Below, piece after piece: positions 51,788 to 63,311 of a stretch of 64,000 nucleotides of DNA. The position numbers were made by a program, and so were the translations under genes. How positions within the stretch are numbered: the first letter of the stretch is position 1; each line of letters opens with the position of its first letter. Source of the stretch: Chlorops oryzae (Eukaryota; Arthropoda; Insecta; Diptera; Chloropidae); the NCBI GenBank assembly GCA_020466095.1, contig CM035806.1, positions 115,110,950 to 115,174,949 of the forward strand, in the 5' to 3' direction. The notes below the pieces were generated by a model that was given only the letters and a program-made list of their open reading frames with translations, ran no database searches and was not told the origin of the DNA.

Positions 51788-53336
51788 CAAACAAGTAAGG
51801 GTGTTATAGTCAGGCAAGCCTGACAATAGAATACCCGACACAGACACACATATTCAAATAATTTTTAATATCAGGAGTTGTTTAAGGCCATAGGGGCCCG
51901 ATATACCGCATTTTTTTAAATTTCTTTATACAAACCGCCCCTTTGCCACGCCCACTTTTCGAATTTTTCGGAATTCTAATCGGAGGCTTAAATATACGCG
52001 CAAATTCTAAGTTTCATTGAAATATTTGGAAAAAGTCAGATTTTGGGGCAGTTTTCGGATTTTTGTGACAGACCCTAGTACTGGAGGTACCCTTAATAAT
52101 GAACCAATCCAGAAAATTTTTGGTCAGAATGTTTATAGTAACAAAGGAAGTATAAGTGCCAATTTTCGTTCAAGTCCCATAGGCGTTTCGGGAGTAGGAG
52201 ACAATTTTCGAAAAACGCCCTTCTGCCACGCCCATTTTTCTGATTTTTGTAAATCACATTAATTGGCCTAAAATATGTTCAAATGCCAAATTTCATCAAA
52301 ATATCTTGAAAAACTCCGATTTTAGAGCAGTTTTTGTGATTTTCGTAACAGACCCTAGTACTGGAGGTACCCCTAAAAATGGTCCGATCGGGTCCATTCT
52401 CGAACTTAGTCTTACTCATGTCCCCGTGAGCACGCATACAAAATTTTGTCAAGATAGCTCAACTCCTTCGATAAGATAACTGTATACAGACAGACGGACA
52501 GACGGACAGACAGACAGACAGACAGACGGACATGTCTAAATCGAATCTCCTGGTGACGCTGATCATTTCTATATACATTTTGTATAGTCTATCTCGACTG
52601 GTTCTGGGTGTTACACACAACCCAACAAACGCAATATACCCTCGACACAGAGTGTGTCGGGCATATATTACTATATGTGGCACTCCCAACAACAACCGAA
52701 TTAATGATGCTAGAATGTTTTGAGTACTCACTCAATTTTGTAACTAAGCATTCTTGCGTTGAAATTTTTTAATGTTTTCTTTTTAGTATACAACCTTTTA
52801 GGTTTTTGATGAAAGATTATGCAATACTGTGCCCTTTTCAAGAGAGGAGTTTAAAGAAGAAGTAGTTTTTGTATTTATTTTAGCATGATTTGTTATAAGT
52901 ACTTGAGCCATTAGTTTGGTATCGAGCTAGAATTTTTTCTACATCACTGAAAAGTTCATATCAGCTGTTCTGTTTTGTAAACAAACATTCGGTCATATTC
53001 GAAGCATGAGTGCTCTTCTTTAGCGTTGTTGAAGAACAAAAGGAAAATTTCACGTCAAGATTTTTGATATTATATAAAAACCATATTTTAGTCGAAAAAA
53101 ATGAGTTTTAACAAAAAATATTTGACGAACACTTATACATGTACATGAGTTATACCAAACATTTTGGTACATGTTACAAGATTTGAAAAGATTTGTTAGA
53201 CCGGACCCGGAATTTCTCGGGGGCGTGCTACGTTTTTGATTTTGCCATAAGAATGCATGCAACGGGGGCCTACTTCAACTCAACAAGCATAGTTGTTGTA
53301 GAGTGCCACATATAGTAATATATGGTGTCGGGTATA
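51788..53336 (+). mobile_element. DINE-1-like family C, copy 3, split near its 3' end
   Basis: From 'aaacaagtaagggtg' through the hairpin, two internal blocks and (GACA/GGAC)n (52485-52530) to 'cgacacagagtgtgtcggg'. The last bases (TATAA) lie at 53333 beyond a 663-bp hAT-like insertion. Confidence 0.85.
52662..53324. mobile_element. hAT-like element (663 bp), relative of family H
   Basis: Perfect 24-bp TIR starting CATATATTACTATATGTGGC; 8-bp TSD GTGTCGGG (52654-52661, 53325-53332). Terminal 15 bp agree with family H, the interior does not, so they may share a transposase source. Confidence 0.92.
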
Positions 53337-54280
53337 ATGAGCGAAAAGGCAAACGTACCGTTTGTGCTCTTTGTCTTTGAAAAGTTTGCGTTTGCGTTTG
53401 TGTTCGAGTACGAAACGATTGAAAATATTCTTTTTTTTCGGTCTTTTCAGCAAACGATTGCGAATCGTTTCGTTTGTTTTCGAACTCTGTTTGCTGGTGC
53501 TGTTTTTTTTTTTGCTTTGTGTTATTAGGTGCTTTTTCAATCTTCCGAAAGACAAAAGGTGGAATTTGGCACTTTCACTTCCTAAGATTCAATCAAAAGA
53601 TTATTTCAAAGTCGCCAGCAAAGAAAATTTAATAACATCCCTTACATATCACTCAAAACCTGTCACATGTAGGACCTCTCAACTAAGTAAGTGCAGCACA
53701 AATATATACTGACACAGATGGAATAGATTGGAATGAGTCAGACTGTCAGCCTCTAGCTACTATTTATAAAAAAAAGAAGTTCATAACTTTGTAATAAATA
53801 AAATTGTTTATTTTAATAAAATTGCTAATTAAAAAAAAAAAATAAATCTTACTTGTCCCACCCGTGACATTACATTATCCCACCCGTGACATTACATTTT
53901 TAAGTTTCTTGTAAGAAGGAAAAGTATAGTTTTGCTTAATTCTTTACAGATTTAATAGCTTAGAATCTTTTCTGTAAGAAAATAAGCTATTATAATAGAA
54001 ATGTCAAATACATTCACAGACTTTTAAAGATGTTCCTTTAAGAGCCGAGGTTCAAAATTTGTCCCGCCCGTGACAGAACGAAATTCCTCATTTATTTCCA
54101 AAACTAATAAATTTTTTTAAATTTTTCGTTAACTGGATCATATTATAGAATATTCTTGTTCGTGTTATAGAAGACTTACCATATATTCGAAACATTTAAC
54201 ATAAAATAGGAAGTTGTTGTTGGTAGCTTTCTGGTGAATTTATCGAAAGAGTTGAATTTCCTATTCCTGCTTAATGTTTT
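53337..54280. other. Spacer; possible THAP-like exon; repeated CCCGTGACA motif
   Basis: 53520-53700 includes 'CFFNLPKDKRWNLALSLPKI', weakly like the start of a THAP zinc finger, but the full Cys2-Cys-His pattern is not shown. Motif TGTCCCRCCCGTGACA occurs at 53854, 53877 (variant) and 54060. Otherwise AT-rich. Confidence 0.3.
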
Positions 54281-55283
54281 TATACCCGACACACTCTGTG
54301 TCAAGGGTATATTGCGTTTGTGTGGTTGTTTGTAACACCCAGAATCAGTCCAGATACACCATACAAAATATATATAGAAATGATCAGCGTCACCAGGAGA
54401 TGCGATTTAGCCATGTCCGTCTGTCTGTCTGTCCGTCTGTTTGTATACAGTTTTCTTATCGAAGGAGTTGAGCTATCTTGATGAAATTTGGTATGCGTAC
54501 TCACAGGCACATGAGTAAGAACAAGTTTGAGAATGGACCCGATCGGACCATTTTTAGGGGTACCTCCAGTACTAGAGTCTGTTTCTAAAATCACAAAAAC
54601 TGCTCTAAAATCGAAGGTTTCAAGATATTTATATGAAAATTGATATTTGATCATATTTTAAGGCCAGTAATATTATTTCCAAAAATTGGAAAAGTGGGCG
54701 TGGCAGAAGGGCGGTTTTCGAAAATTGTCTCCTACACCCGAAATTCAAATGGGACTTGAACGAAATTTGGCACTTATGCTTCCTTTGTAGCCTTAAACAT
54801 CCTTCCAAAAAATTTCCTTGATCGGTCCATTTTGAAGGGTACCTCCACTACTAGGGTCTGTCACAAAAATCCCAAAACTGCCTTAAAATCTGACTTTTTC
54901 GAAATATTTTAATGAAACTTAAAATTTGAGCGTATATATAAGCCTCCGGTTATAGTTCAACAAAAAATTGAAAAGTGGGCGTGGCAAAGGGGCAGTTTTC
55001 GTAAAGAAATCTATCAAAAGTCGCTATATGGGGCCCCTTATGGTCTTAAACGCCTCTTGATATTACAGTGCCGTAGCAATTCTGTTTTGCGTGAGGGGGA
55101 ATTATTTTTCCAATTTGCGTGGGGGGAAAAATTATTTTTTCAATTTTATTCATGGGCTAAAACAAAAATGCGTGGGGGGCAAAGCCCCCTCTTGCCCCTA
55201 TGGTTGCTACGGCACTGTGATATTAAAACTTATTTGAACATGTGAGTTTGTGTCGGGTATTCTATTGTTAGGCTCGCCTGCCG
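54281..55283 (-). mobile_element. DINE-1-like family C, copy 4
   Basis: Reverse orientation: end hairpin (CGACACACTCTGTGTC) at 54286-54302, (GTCT)n tract at 54415-54441, two internal blocks with 'agggtacctccagtactag' type words, and the start hairpin near 55265. A 152-bp MITE interrupts it and a Transib element follows directly inside its start hairpin. Confidence 0.85.
55066..55217. mobile_element. hAT-like MITE (152 bp) with CAGTGCCGTAGCAA ends
   Basis: Perfect TIR CAGTGCCGTAGCAA; perfect TSD TGATATTA (55058-55065, 55218-55225). The interior has G-runs and the hairpin 'ggggcaaagcccc'. Confidence 0.93.
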
Positions 55284-57236
55284 CACAGTAGGGCATCGGT
55301 GGAAAAAATAGGGTTTTTCAACTTTTGAATTTCAAAATTTTAATGATTCACTTTTATAAAGAAATATTTGGATATGAGGAATTCGAAATTTTTTTTTTTT
55401 TTTAAATTGAATTTTTTTATTAAAAAAAACTAACAAAAGTCAAAGGAATGTTATTCAATAAATTTCAGGTAAAAATTGTTGTCCAAATAGAGAACATTTT
55501 ATATGTAAAAATCCAAAGCCATTGCCTTTGTTTTATTTTTTTATGGAAATATAGCAATTACTCTTTCATGTAAAAAAAAATTTATTAAGATTGGAAGAGT
55601 AGAATAATTTTTATAATTTTCCAGAAAGTAGAGTAAAAAATATCAACTTCTCATTTTTTGTTGGAATAAAACTTTATGTGCTTTGCCTTGCTTGGCCATC
55701 TTACTATAAACAAATGGAAGGTACGAGTCTGTACTTTCAATATAAACAAAGAAGTTCACCTTCTATTACCTTTCCTGTAAGTGAAATCAATTTGAATTTC
55801 AAAAGCCACTTGCAATATTTCACAGAAATGCTCAATAAGACAAAAAATTGGGCATACTTTTAAGGCTTACGTAATTTAATATGGAACGATTTATAAACGA
55901 AACATAATTTTTGTTTACGAATATGTAGGCGTAACGATTGTTTTCGCGGCTGAGGAATTATATTAGGTTTAATCGTATATATTTATTATTAACATGAGTA
56001 CTTTTTCGTTTTCTTACAAAGAATTAAGCGAGGAGCTTATTAACACCGATCGCAATTTAGTTTCATTGAGTCCATATATAAAATCGAGAAATGCAGGTGT
56101 AACTGATGAAGAAGTTGCATATGTAAGAACAAATATTTCGCAGCGTTTTTTACCCATATTTAATAACAAGTGGTTTGCCGCAAATCAGAGTATTGGCCGT
56201 TTTTTTTTTTCAATCAATTCAGCTTGGCTAAAAAGTGAGTTTTCGGGCAGCAATTGTATTAAACTATGTTATTAGCTTTTAGTTATTTTCTAGATACATT
56301 TGAGGTAGCATTGGCATGCAGTTCCTCATCAGAAAATAAGACGAAGGGGAGAAAAACAAAAGATTTTGAGGAATATGGAGATCGCGCGAAACGGTATAAA
56401 GCTTCAGCCTTGATGTCGCAGTTCCCACAAAAACAACCCTCAATGGCAGTTGAAATGATTGAAAAAGAAAACAACCCGCAGCTCTATATTGATTGTTTGA
56501 AAGTATTAGCATTAATAATGGATGCTGGTTTAACGAAAATGCAATGCGAAAGCTTAAGAAAAGTGTTTCAATCGGAAGGGTATAATATTCTTCCACCTTA
56601 TAAAAACCTATCGACTGAAAAAATGAAATGTTATCCAGAAAACATTCATGTAACGGAGACAAACGCTTCAGTTAATCTTCAAAGTTTGCTGGACCATACA
56701 ACAAATAGAATTTTTGAAAGTTTTTCAACGGAAACATTGGAGTCGCTGCCGTCGTGCAACTACATTCTTACAAGCAAGTGGGGCTGTGATGGGTCATCTG
56801 GTCATGCAGAATACAAACAAAATGCTCCTAAAGATGTGAATGATGGCAATATGTATTTGCTCTGTATGGTTCCATTAATGCTGCAATCGGACGAAAATAT
56901 TGAATTTTGGCGTAATTGCAGGCCTTCTTCTAGATATTGCCGACCGATTTCATTTGAATTTGCAAAAGAAACAAAAGAGAAAGCAATTGAAGTTAATGAG
57001 AAAATGAAGGGAGATATTGCTGCATTAAATAGTACTAAAGTTGTTATAAGAGGCAAGGAAATTAATGTTTTCCATAAGCTCCTTTTGACAATGCTGGATG
57101 GTAAAAACGGTCAGATAGTCACACATACTTACTGTTACATATGTGGAGCGAAACCCACTGAAATGAACAACTTAGAGTTAGTTTCAATGAAAAAAATTAA
57201 TTCTGAGGCATGTGAATTGGGAATTTCATCCTTACA
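55284..57236 (+). mobile_element. Transib (RAG1-like) transposon, 3'-truncated
   Basis: The left end CACAGTAGGG lies at the border of a DINE-like unit. Transib TIRs begin with a CACWRTG-type heptamer, the same as the heptamer of V(D)J recombination signals. A two-exon transposase gene follows. The right part is cut at 57236 by a repeat family A segment, so the 3' TIR is lost. Confidence 0.7.
55994..57236 (+). pseudogene. Transib/RAG1-like transposase, N-terminal two thirds
   Basis: Exon 1, 55994-56234 (MSTFSFSYKELSEELINTDR..), donor GTGAGT; a 59-bp intron; acceptor TTTTCTAG; exon 2 from 56294, in phase. The RNase H-fold start KWGCDGSSGHAEYKQ carries the first catalytic Asp (about residue 246), followed by 'NCRPSSRYCRPISFEFAKE' and a zinc-binding CYICGAKPTEMN, all as in Transib transposases, the group from which RAG1 derives. 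The frame is uninterrupted until 57236, then runs into repeat A. The second Asp and the Glu are missing, so it cannot act as a transposase. Confidence 0.8.
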
Positions 57237-57416
57237 TGGGGCAAAACACGTCAAGTGTACCACCGGCAAAATTTTTTCTCCCCGATTTGGATGAAACTTG
57301 GTACAGTTGTTAAGATGTAAGAGTACGTTAAATTTGGGCTTTATCAAAACAGAACGCAACGATTGCGCTTGACAATTATGCGCTCGCTTAGTGGTTATTG
57401 AGGGAAATATGCTACA
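57237..57416 (+). repeat. Repeat family A, copy 3 (internally deleted)
   Basis: Starts 'ggggcaaaacacgtcaag' and matches copy 2 closely for about 95 bp, then jumps to 'gcgcttgacaattatgcgctcgc' and 'ggttattgagggaaa', the inner arm seen in copy 1. Confidence 0.7.
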
Positions 57417-58045
57417 CTCCTATGAATTTGACTGACTAACCTGACAGCGAAGCGTGCTGCCACATTTTGCTTTTTAAAATTTTTTTTAAATTTGCTTGAT
57501 AATATTGGCCCTTAATAGACTTTTTTCTTTTTACAACGTCAACTTGAAAATCCAAGTAGTATCCATGACGCTTTAGTTACTGCAAATTTACCATCTCGGG
57601 CTCCGCGACTGTTGAAAGTTTTTGTGAATACGCAGGGACCCAACAGTTATGACTTTTAAAACAAAAGTCTCCAAAAAAGTAATTTTTTTGCTTTTATATT
57701 ACTTAAAAAATAATTATAGAAAATTTTTGACTTTTATTTTTTCGGTCAAATGATTGCCAAAAAAATATTTGGCTTAGTTTATTGTTATTATTTGACCGAA
57801 AAAAATAAAAGTCAATGTTTACCAGTTAATTTTGCAACTTTTTCAAAAAGTAAGAAAAATTAAAAGGCATTCAGGATTCTGGTAGATCTCGTCCTGGGGA
57901 TCAAAAGGATAAAGAAAATTTCCTTCTGGAAATACTTTTAGTCTTTGCCTTTTTGATTTTAGTTTGGTATCATACTGTAACTGTTATTTCCGGTCCGTGT
58001 GAATACGACTAAGTTTTGAAATGTTTTCAAATACTAAGGGAATCA
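57417..58045. other. Unassigned region with a small inverted repeat
   Basis: 'tgacttttattttttcggtcaaat' at 57728-57751 pairs with the complement at 57793-57815, a MITE-like unit of about 88 bp. Nothing else recognised. Confidence 0.45.
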
Positions 58046-58165
58046 AAACTGTCGTGCAGCTGTGAATTTTCTATACACATTTTGTATACTCGACTAGTTT
58101 TGTGTATTACACACTTACGCACAAATGCAATATACCCTTAACACAGAATGTTTCTGGTATAAAAA
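58046..58165 (+). mobile_element. DINE-1-like family C, 3'-end fragment
   Basis: 'ctatacacattttgtatactcgac', 'cacaaatgcaatataccc' and 'aacacagaatgtttctggtata' match the last 110 bp of family C with decay of the end hairpin. Confidence 0.65.
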
Positions 58166-58406
58166 GAGGGAAAATCAAAAACAAAACTTGCAATCAGAAT
58201 TCATTTTTCTTCAAAGTAATTGTATGTATCGATTGTTGAAATCAAATAAATATAGTTCGAGCGTGCTGTATAAAATTGCATCAGAACACGATTTCACCAC
58301 TTGCTGAGATTGAATATTTTCTCTGTATTGATCAAACATTGTTCTAGCCAAAATAAAACAGAAGTGCGAAGAAAATGTAGTATGCTAAAAATTCGAATAT
58401 ATTTTC

Positions 58407-59425
58407 AAGCAAGGGTGTTATAGTCAGGTGAAACTCAAAATAAAATACCCGACACAGACACACATTCTTAAAAAATATGTAAGACATCCCCAAAAGCATG
58501 ACCATTTAAGAAGAATATTCTAGATATTTTTAAGGTCATAACGGGCTACATATACTGACTTTTGTTCAATTGATCTATAAAATCCGCCCCATAGCCACGC
58601 CCACTTTTCCAAATTTTTTTAATTCTAATCGGAGACTTAACCCTCTAATGCTACAATTTTTTTTTCAATGAAAAGTTCAGATATGATTAATTTTCGGTAG
58701 AAACACATGAATCTGAAATAATTATTCGGGCATGTGACAGAAATCGAATACGACAGAAAACGTTCGATTTCGCTTATATTTGTATGAAAATTTAACTGTC
58801 GTATTCGATTTCTGTCGCATGCCCGATTATTAGCTTTTTTTCGTAATTTGTTTGAAAAAAGTCCGTCTAGAGCCGGAGCCAGGAATTAGAGGGGTAAATA
58901 TCTCATTTTGGGGCAGTTTTGGGATTTTTGTGACAGGCCCTAGTACTGGAGGTACGCTTAATAATGGACCGATGAAGAAATCTTTTGGAGAAGATATTTA
59001 TGGCCACAAAGAAAGCCTACTTCCAAACTTTCGTTCAAGTCCCATTTGAATTTCAGAGATTTTCCCTTCTGCCACGCTCAGTTTGCCTATTTTCGAATAT
59101 CGCATTAAATTGATATATGTATGTGCAAACGTTAAATTTCATCGAAATATTTTGAAAAACTCCAGTTTTAGAGCAGTTTTTGTGATTTTAATAACAGGCC
59201 ATAGTACTGGAGGCACCCATACAAAAGGTTCTATGGGGTCCGTTCTCGAACTTGTTCTTACTCATTTCCCCGCACACGAAATTTCATGCATAGCTCAACT
59301 GCTTCGATAAGGAAACTGTAAACAGACGGACGGACATGGTATGGTCTATCCCGACTGGTTTTGGGTGTTACACACAACTCCACAAACGCAATGTTCCCTC
59401 GACACAGAGTGTGTTGGTTATAAAG
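58407..59425 (+). mobile_element. DINE-1-like family C, degenerate copy 5
   Basis: From 'caagggtgttatagtcagg' and 'aatacccgacacagacacac' via 'gccacgcccact', two 'ctagtactggaggta'-like words and a short (GACG)n to 'cgacacagagtgtgttgg'. Hairpins are eroded. It contains a 99-bp palindromic insertion. Confidence 0.75.
58727..58825. mobile_element. Palindromic MITE (99 bp)
   Basis: CGGGCATGTGACAGAAATCG and complement, continuing 'aatacgacag' on both arms; ATTATT flanks it on each side (58721-58726, 58826-58831). Confidence 0.75.
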
Positions 59426-60593
59426 AGGAAGAAACCTTCGAGTTGAGTCAAATCAAATGGAATCCAACCAAACAAGCCCGAGCTGAATTGAATCGAATTG
59501 AAAGGTAAGAATCGAATAGGATCGAAATAAATTTAAACGAAAAAAAAAATGAAAATTGTAGAACACTGAAATCTGAATCTGAAAACAATTCTGGTTCGGA
59601 TTTGTATTTGAAAATTTTATCGGAATTCGATTTGACGTTCGAACTAGAATTATGGGAAAAGAGGAAATCGGGACTTCATTTGAAATTCGAACTGAAGTTA
59701 TAGGAAAAAAGTAATGGTAAATTTTTTCCTGGGAACTGTCATTTATCAGTTTTCTGATGTCTTTACTAGACTGGCTACATCAACACTTTAAAGTAGTGAT
59801 GCCACGAATAGTGGATTTGGCCGTATATAAATATATATAATACTACTGAATATTCGGCCACCGAATATTCGGGACGTAGTAACGATAACTTGGGCCTACT
59901 CGCGACTATATGGTGTCAGCACAAAACCTGCCGCTGAAAAATTCGCCCATTGTTTAAAATGTTTTCAGAGAAAATTTAGAAGAAACAAGCATATATTTAA
60001 TATTTCTAAAGAATAAAATGAAAATCTGCTTTATTTTTAGTTCTCGTTAATAAAAATTTTTTTACGTTATTATTATTATTATTTTCTTTTTGCGGTTATT
60101 TTTATATTGAATCTTCTTAATCTTAAGAACTAACAATATGTTTAAAAACCTTCTAGCCGGGCTTAAGCAATACTTTCGTGTGCCGTTTGAAGCGATGTTG
60201 CTGAAGGGGGGGTGTCGGTGCCGGTTTGAGTACGAGGCTCACAATACATTTCGTGTGTGTCGAGGAGTGTATCGCAGTGCCGGCTTTAAAACGGGGGATC
60301 GACGATGCTGTGGCAAACAAAACAGCTTCTTCGTGGTTGGGCGGTTTGTGCCAATGTTGCTATAATTGTCGAATGTCGACGGAGGCCATATTGGGTACAA
60401 TTGGCAGCCGATTGCCGTAGAATCGTGCGAGAATCATGCGAGGCGAGGCTATCGACATCCGTCGTCATATACGTCATCAACGGGGAGCACGGTCGGAGAC
60501 AAATTGACAGCTTGCGAGCCGTTATCGCAACGTTACCGACGGGATTAAGTTGAAAGTCAAGCGACGCAGAACGGTCATCGTTTACTAGAATCG
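59426..60593. other. Unassigned region, GC-richer at its right end
   Basis: 59430-59720 has repetitive 'tgaatcgaattgaa'-type words. 'gaatattcgg' and complement face each other at 59847-59870. A TTA microsatellite lies at 60066-60086. 60130-60593 is GC-richer with overlapping ORFs on both strands and no recognised similarity; it may be the 3' untranslated part of the LINE to its right or a different element. Confidence 0.3.
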
Positions 60594-63311
60594 TCATCGA
60601 CGGGGATGCTGTCGGAGACCAACGACGGGGGACGAATGTCGTGAACCTCGCCGCTCGCCTTGTGGTGTGTGTGCAGCGGTCGGGTGATCGTTTCTTCTTA
60701 GCCTCGAGTGCGTTGAACTTGAGGCTAAGCGCCTAGCCATTTCATTTGGGTGCCGCTGGAGTCTATCCAAATAGGAATTTTTAAGACGCACTAATTCCTC
60801 TTTAACCAAAGGGATATTAAGGTGACGAAGGATATTTTCGTTCCGTATATACCATGGCGCACCTGAAATTGAACGGAGAATTTTTGATAGGCATCTTTGA
60901 ATCAATTCTATTCTTGAGGAACTTGCATTATCCCATAACTGAAGGCCATATGACCATATTGGCTATAAAATACTAGTATATAAAAGGATTTTATATGCGA
61001 TTTTTAAGGGGGAACGATGATTCATTAACCAATGAAGCTTAATAGCTTTAAGTTTCATTTGGGTTCGTTTAGCTTCAATATGTTTGCGCCATGTTAGACG
61101 TTTGTCCAAGTGGATACCCAAGTAAACAACATTGTCCGTCTCTGGTACTTTTATGTTGTTTATTCTTAAAGGGGACAGATGCCCCTTTTAAGTGTAAATG
61201 TAACATGTTAACTTTTTTGCTCGTTTACTTTCACTCGCCATGTTCACAACCATTTTTCAACCACTTTTAAATGCGTTTGCAGGTTAGAAGTGGAAGAAAT
61301 CGGGCATCTATGGCGGCTTAATATGGCTGTGTCATCGGCAAAAGTGGATGTTGTAAGACTACTGTTTACAGGGAAGTCCAAGAACACTTCCTTTGGGGCA
61401 CTCCTGCTTTGATTTCTATGCTTTGTGAAACAAAATCTTTATATTTGACTTTAAAATTCCTATGTTTTAAGAAGAATGAAAGTATTGCGTGAACAGTAGG
61501 AGGGAGAAGATATTTAATTTTTTGAATAAGTCCTTCATGCCATACTTTGTCGAACGCTTGAGCCACGTCCAAGAATATGGCTGAGCAGGATTCTTTGTAT
61601 TCAAAAGCTTTCCTTATTTCATTGGTTATGCGTTTTACCTGCTCTATACTCCCATGATTTTTACGGAAACCAAATTGGTGGTGCGGAATTTTATCCCTTT
61701 CAGAAACGAATGGAGTCAATTTGGAAAGCAGTACTTTCTCAAAAAGCTTGGAAATACTTGGAAGAAGGCTTATGGGTCGATAAGAAGACACCATTGTTGC
61801 ATCCTTGCCTGGTTTTGGAATAATAGTTAGTAAGGAGGATTTCCATGCTTGAGGGAAATATGCAAATCGAATGATCGCATTGAAAAGCTTTGTAATGAAC
61901 ATCGTGGCAATGTATGGCATCTCAATAATCATTTTAGGAGTTATGTTGTCCTCTTCAGGTGCGTTTTTGGGGGACAATTGATTTGTAATAATCGCTTTAA
62001 TTTCGTTTGAGTGGAAATAGATTGGGTAATTTGGAGAATTTATTTAAAGTGTAGGCATATCCCAATTTATTTCAGGGGGGTTAGGTTGGAAAACTGACTT
62101 TAAATGCCCAGCAAAGGCAGTAGCCTTTTCTTCTCTACTACGTGCCCAAGCGCCGTTGATGTCTCTTATGGGAGATTCCCCCACTTTTGGGGATTTAATA
62201 AACTTATTTATCTTCCATAAAGATGATTTTCCGGAGGACTGTGGGGAAAGCTTCGAAACCTATTTCCTACACTCGTCATTTTTGAATCTTAAGAGAGCTT
62301 TGCTTAGCTCATTTGTTGCGGCTTTAAGTCTAAGCTTAGCCGCTGGGGATCTATGTTGTTGCCATTCCCGTCCTAGCCTGCGTTTGTCGTTCACAAGTCT
62401 TTCGATTTCGCTATTGGTAAAGATATGATTCTTTGCATTGTTTTCGATGCCAGGAGTTGACTGCTCTGCCGCTGTCGTTAGCATTGAATTCAGTACATTT
62501 GTAGCTTCATCAACGTGTTCTATGTAGTCTATAGAGTATCTGGTATGAATATGAGTGGCTATATATTTCTTATATTTAATCCAGTTAGTTTTAGAAGACG
62601 TCAATCTGAAGGGTGAATAAGTGACTATAGGACTTTCAGCTAGATGAAAATGTACAGGTGAGTAATCTGATGAGAGATCGAAAGTTGTCGTGGTTGTAAC
62701 GCGATATCTATCTACCCCTTTGACAATGGCAAAGTCAACGAGGTCGGGGATTTTTCTTGGATCAGAGGGCCAGTATGTAGGCTGACCAGGTGATAAAAAA
62801 TCAAGCCAGCCCATGCTGTTAATTAGGGTGCCATACAATTGCTTTCCTTTCGGGCTTATCAGACGGGAGCCCCAATGCGTGTGTTTCGCATTAAAATCAC
62901 CAGCTGCTTGGAATTTACTACCTAAAGTGCTAAAGAAAGCCTTAAATTTATCCTCGTTTACCGGAAAACGTGGAGGACAATAAACAGCAGACAAAACTAA
63001 GTTATTGTTTCAATTTTGTGGGCAAATTGACGTTGCCATCATAAAGTTTTCAGCATATGACTGCAGGGGAAAATGTTTAATCCTGCTTCGGACTAAGATC
63101 CCAGTACCGCCATGTGCTTTTCCGTCAGGGTGATTTGTTTTATAAAACTGATAACCAGGAATGGAGAAATTATTTTTATCTGTTAAATGCGTCTCTGAGA
63201 GCAGCATGACATAACAGATTGCTTGGAGAGGGAGCGAAATAATTCTAGCTTATGTTGGCGGACGCCGTTTGCATTCCATGAGCATATGTTTAGTAAACTC
63301 ATTTTTTAGCG
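60594..63311 (-). pseudogene. LINE ORF2: endonuclease + RT, multiply broken
   Basis: Starts with ATG overlapping the ORF1 stop (near 63308): MSLLNICSWNANGVRQHKLE, a frameshift near 63215, then MLLSETHLTDKNNF, HPDGKAHGGTGI, a stop near 63010, SAVYCPPRFP, AAGDFNAKHTHWGS and LSSDYSPVHF (Tyr where the catalytic His of SDHSP is expected). RT: SYRPISLLPSISKLFEKV, FGFRKNHGS, FLDVAQAFDKVWHEGL, 'AGVPQR', broken before the FADD, and SISGAPWYIRN near the end. The loss of the SDH His and the frameshifts make it inactive. Confidence 0.85.

Noticed and set aside
53280..53712. THAP-domain gene
   Set aside because: Only a weak 'LPKDKRW' resemblance; the required Cys2-Cys-His zinc ligands and a start exon were not found, so it is mentioned only as a possibility in the spacer entry.
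60138..60597. Overlapping ORFs in the GC-richer segment as a host gene
   Set aside because: Frames on both strands overlap without codon preference, splice sites or recognisable motifs.
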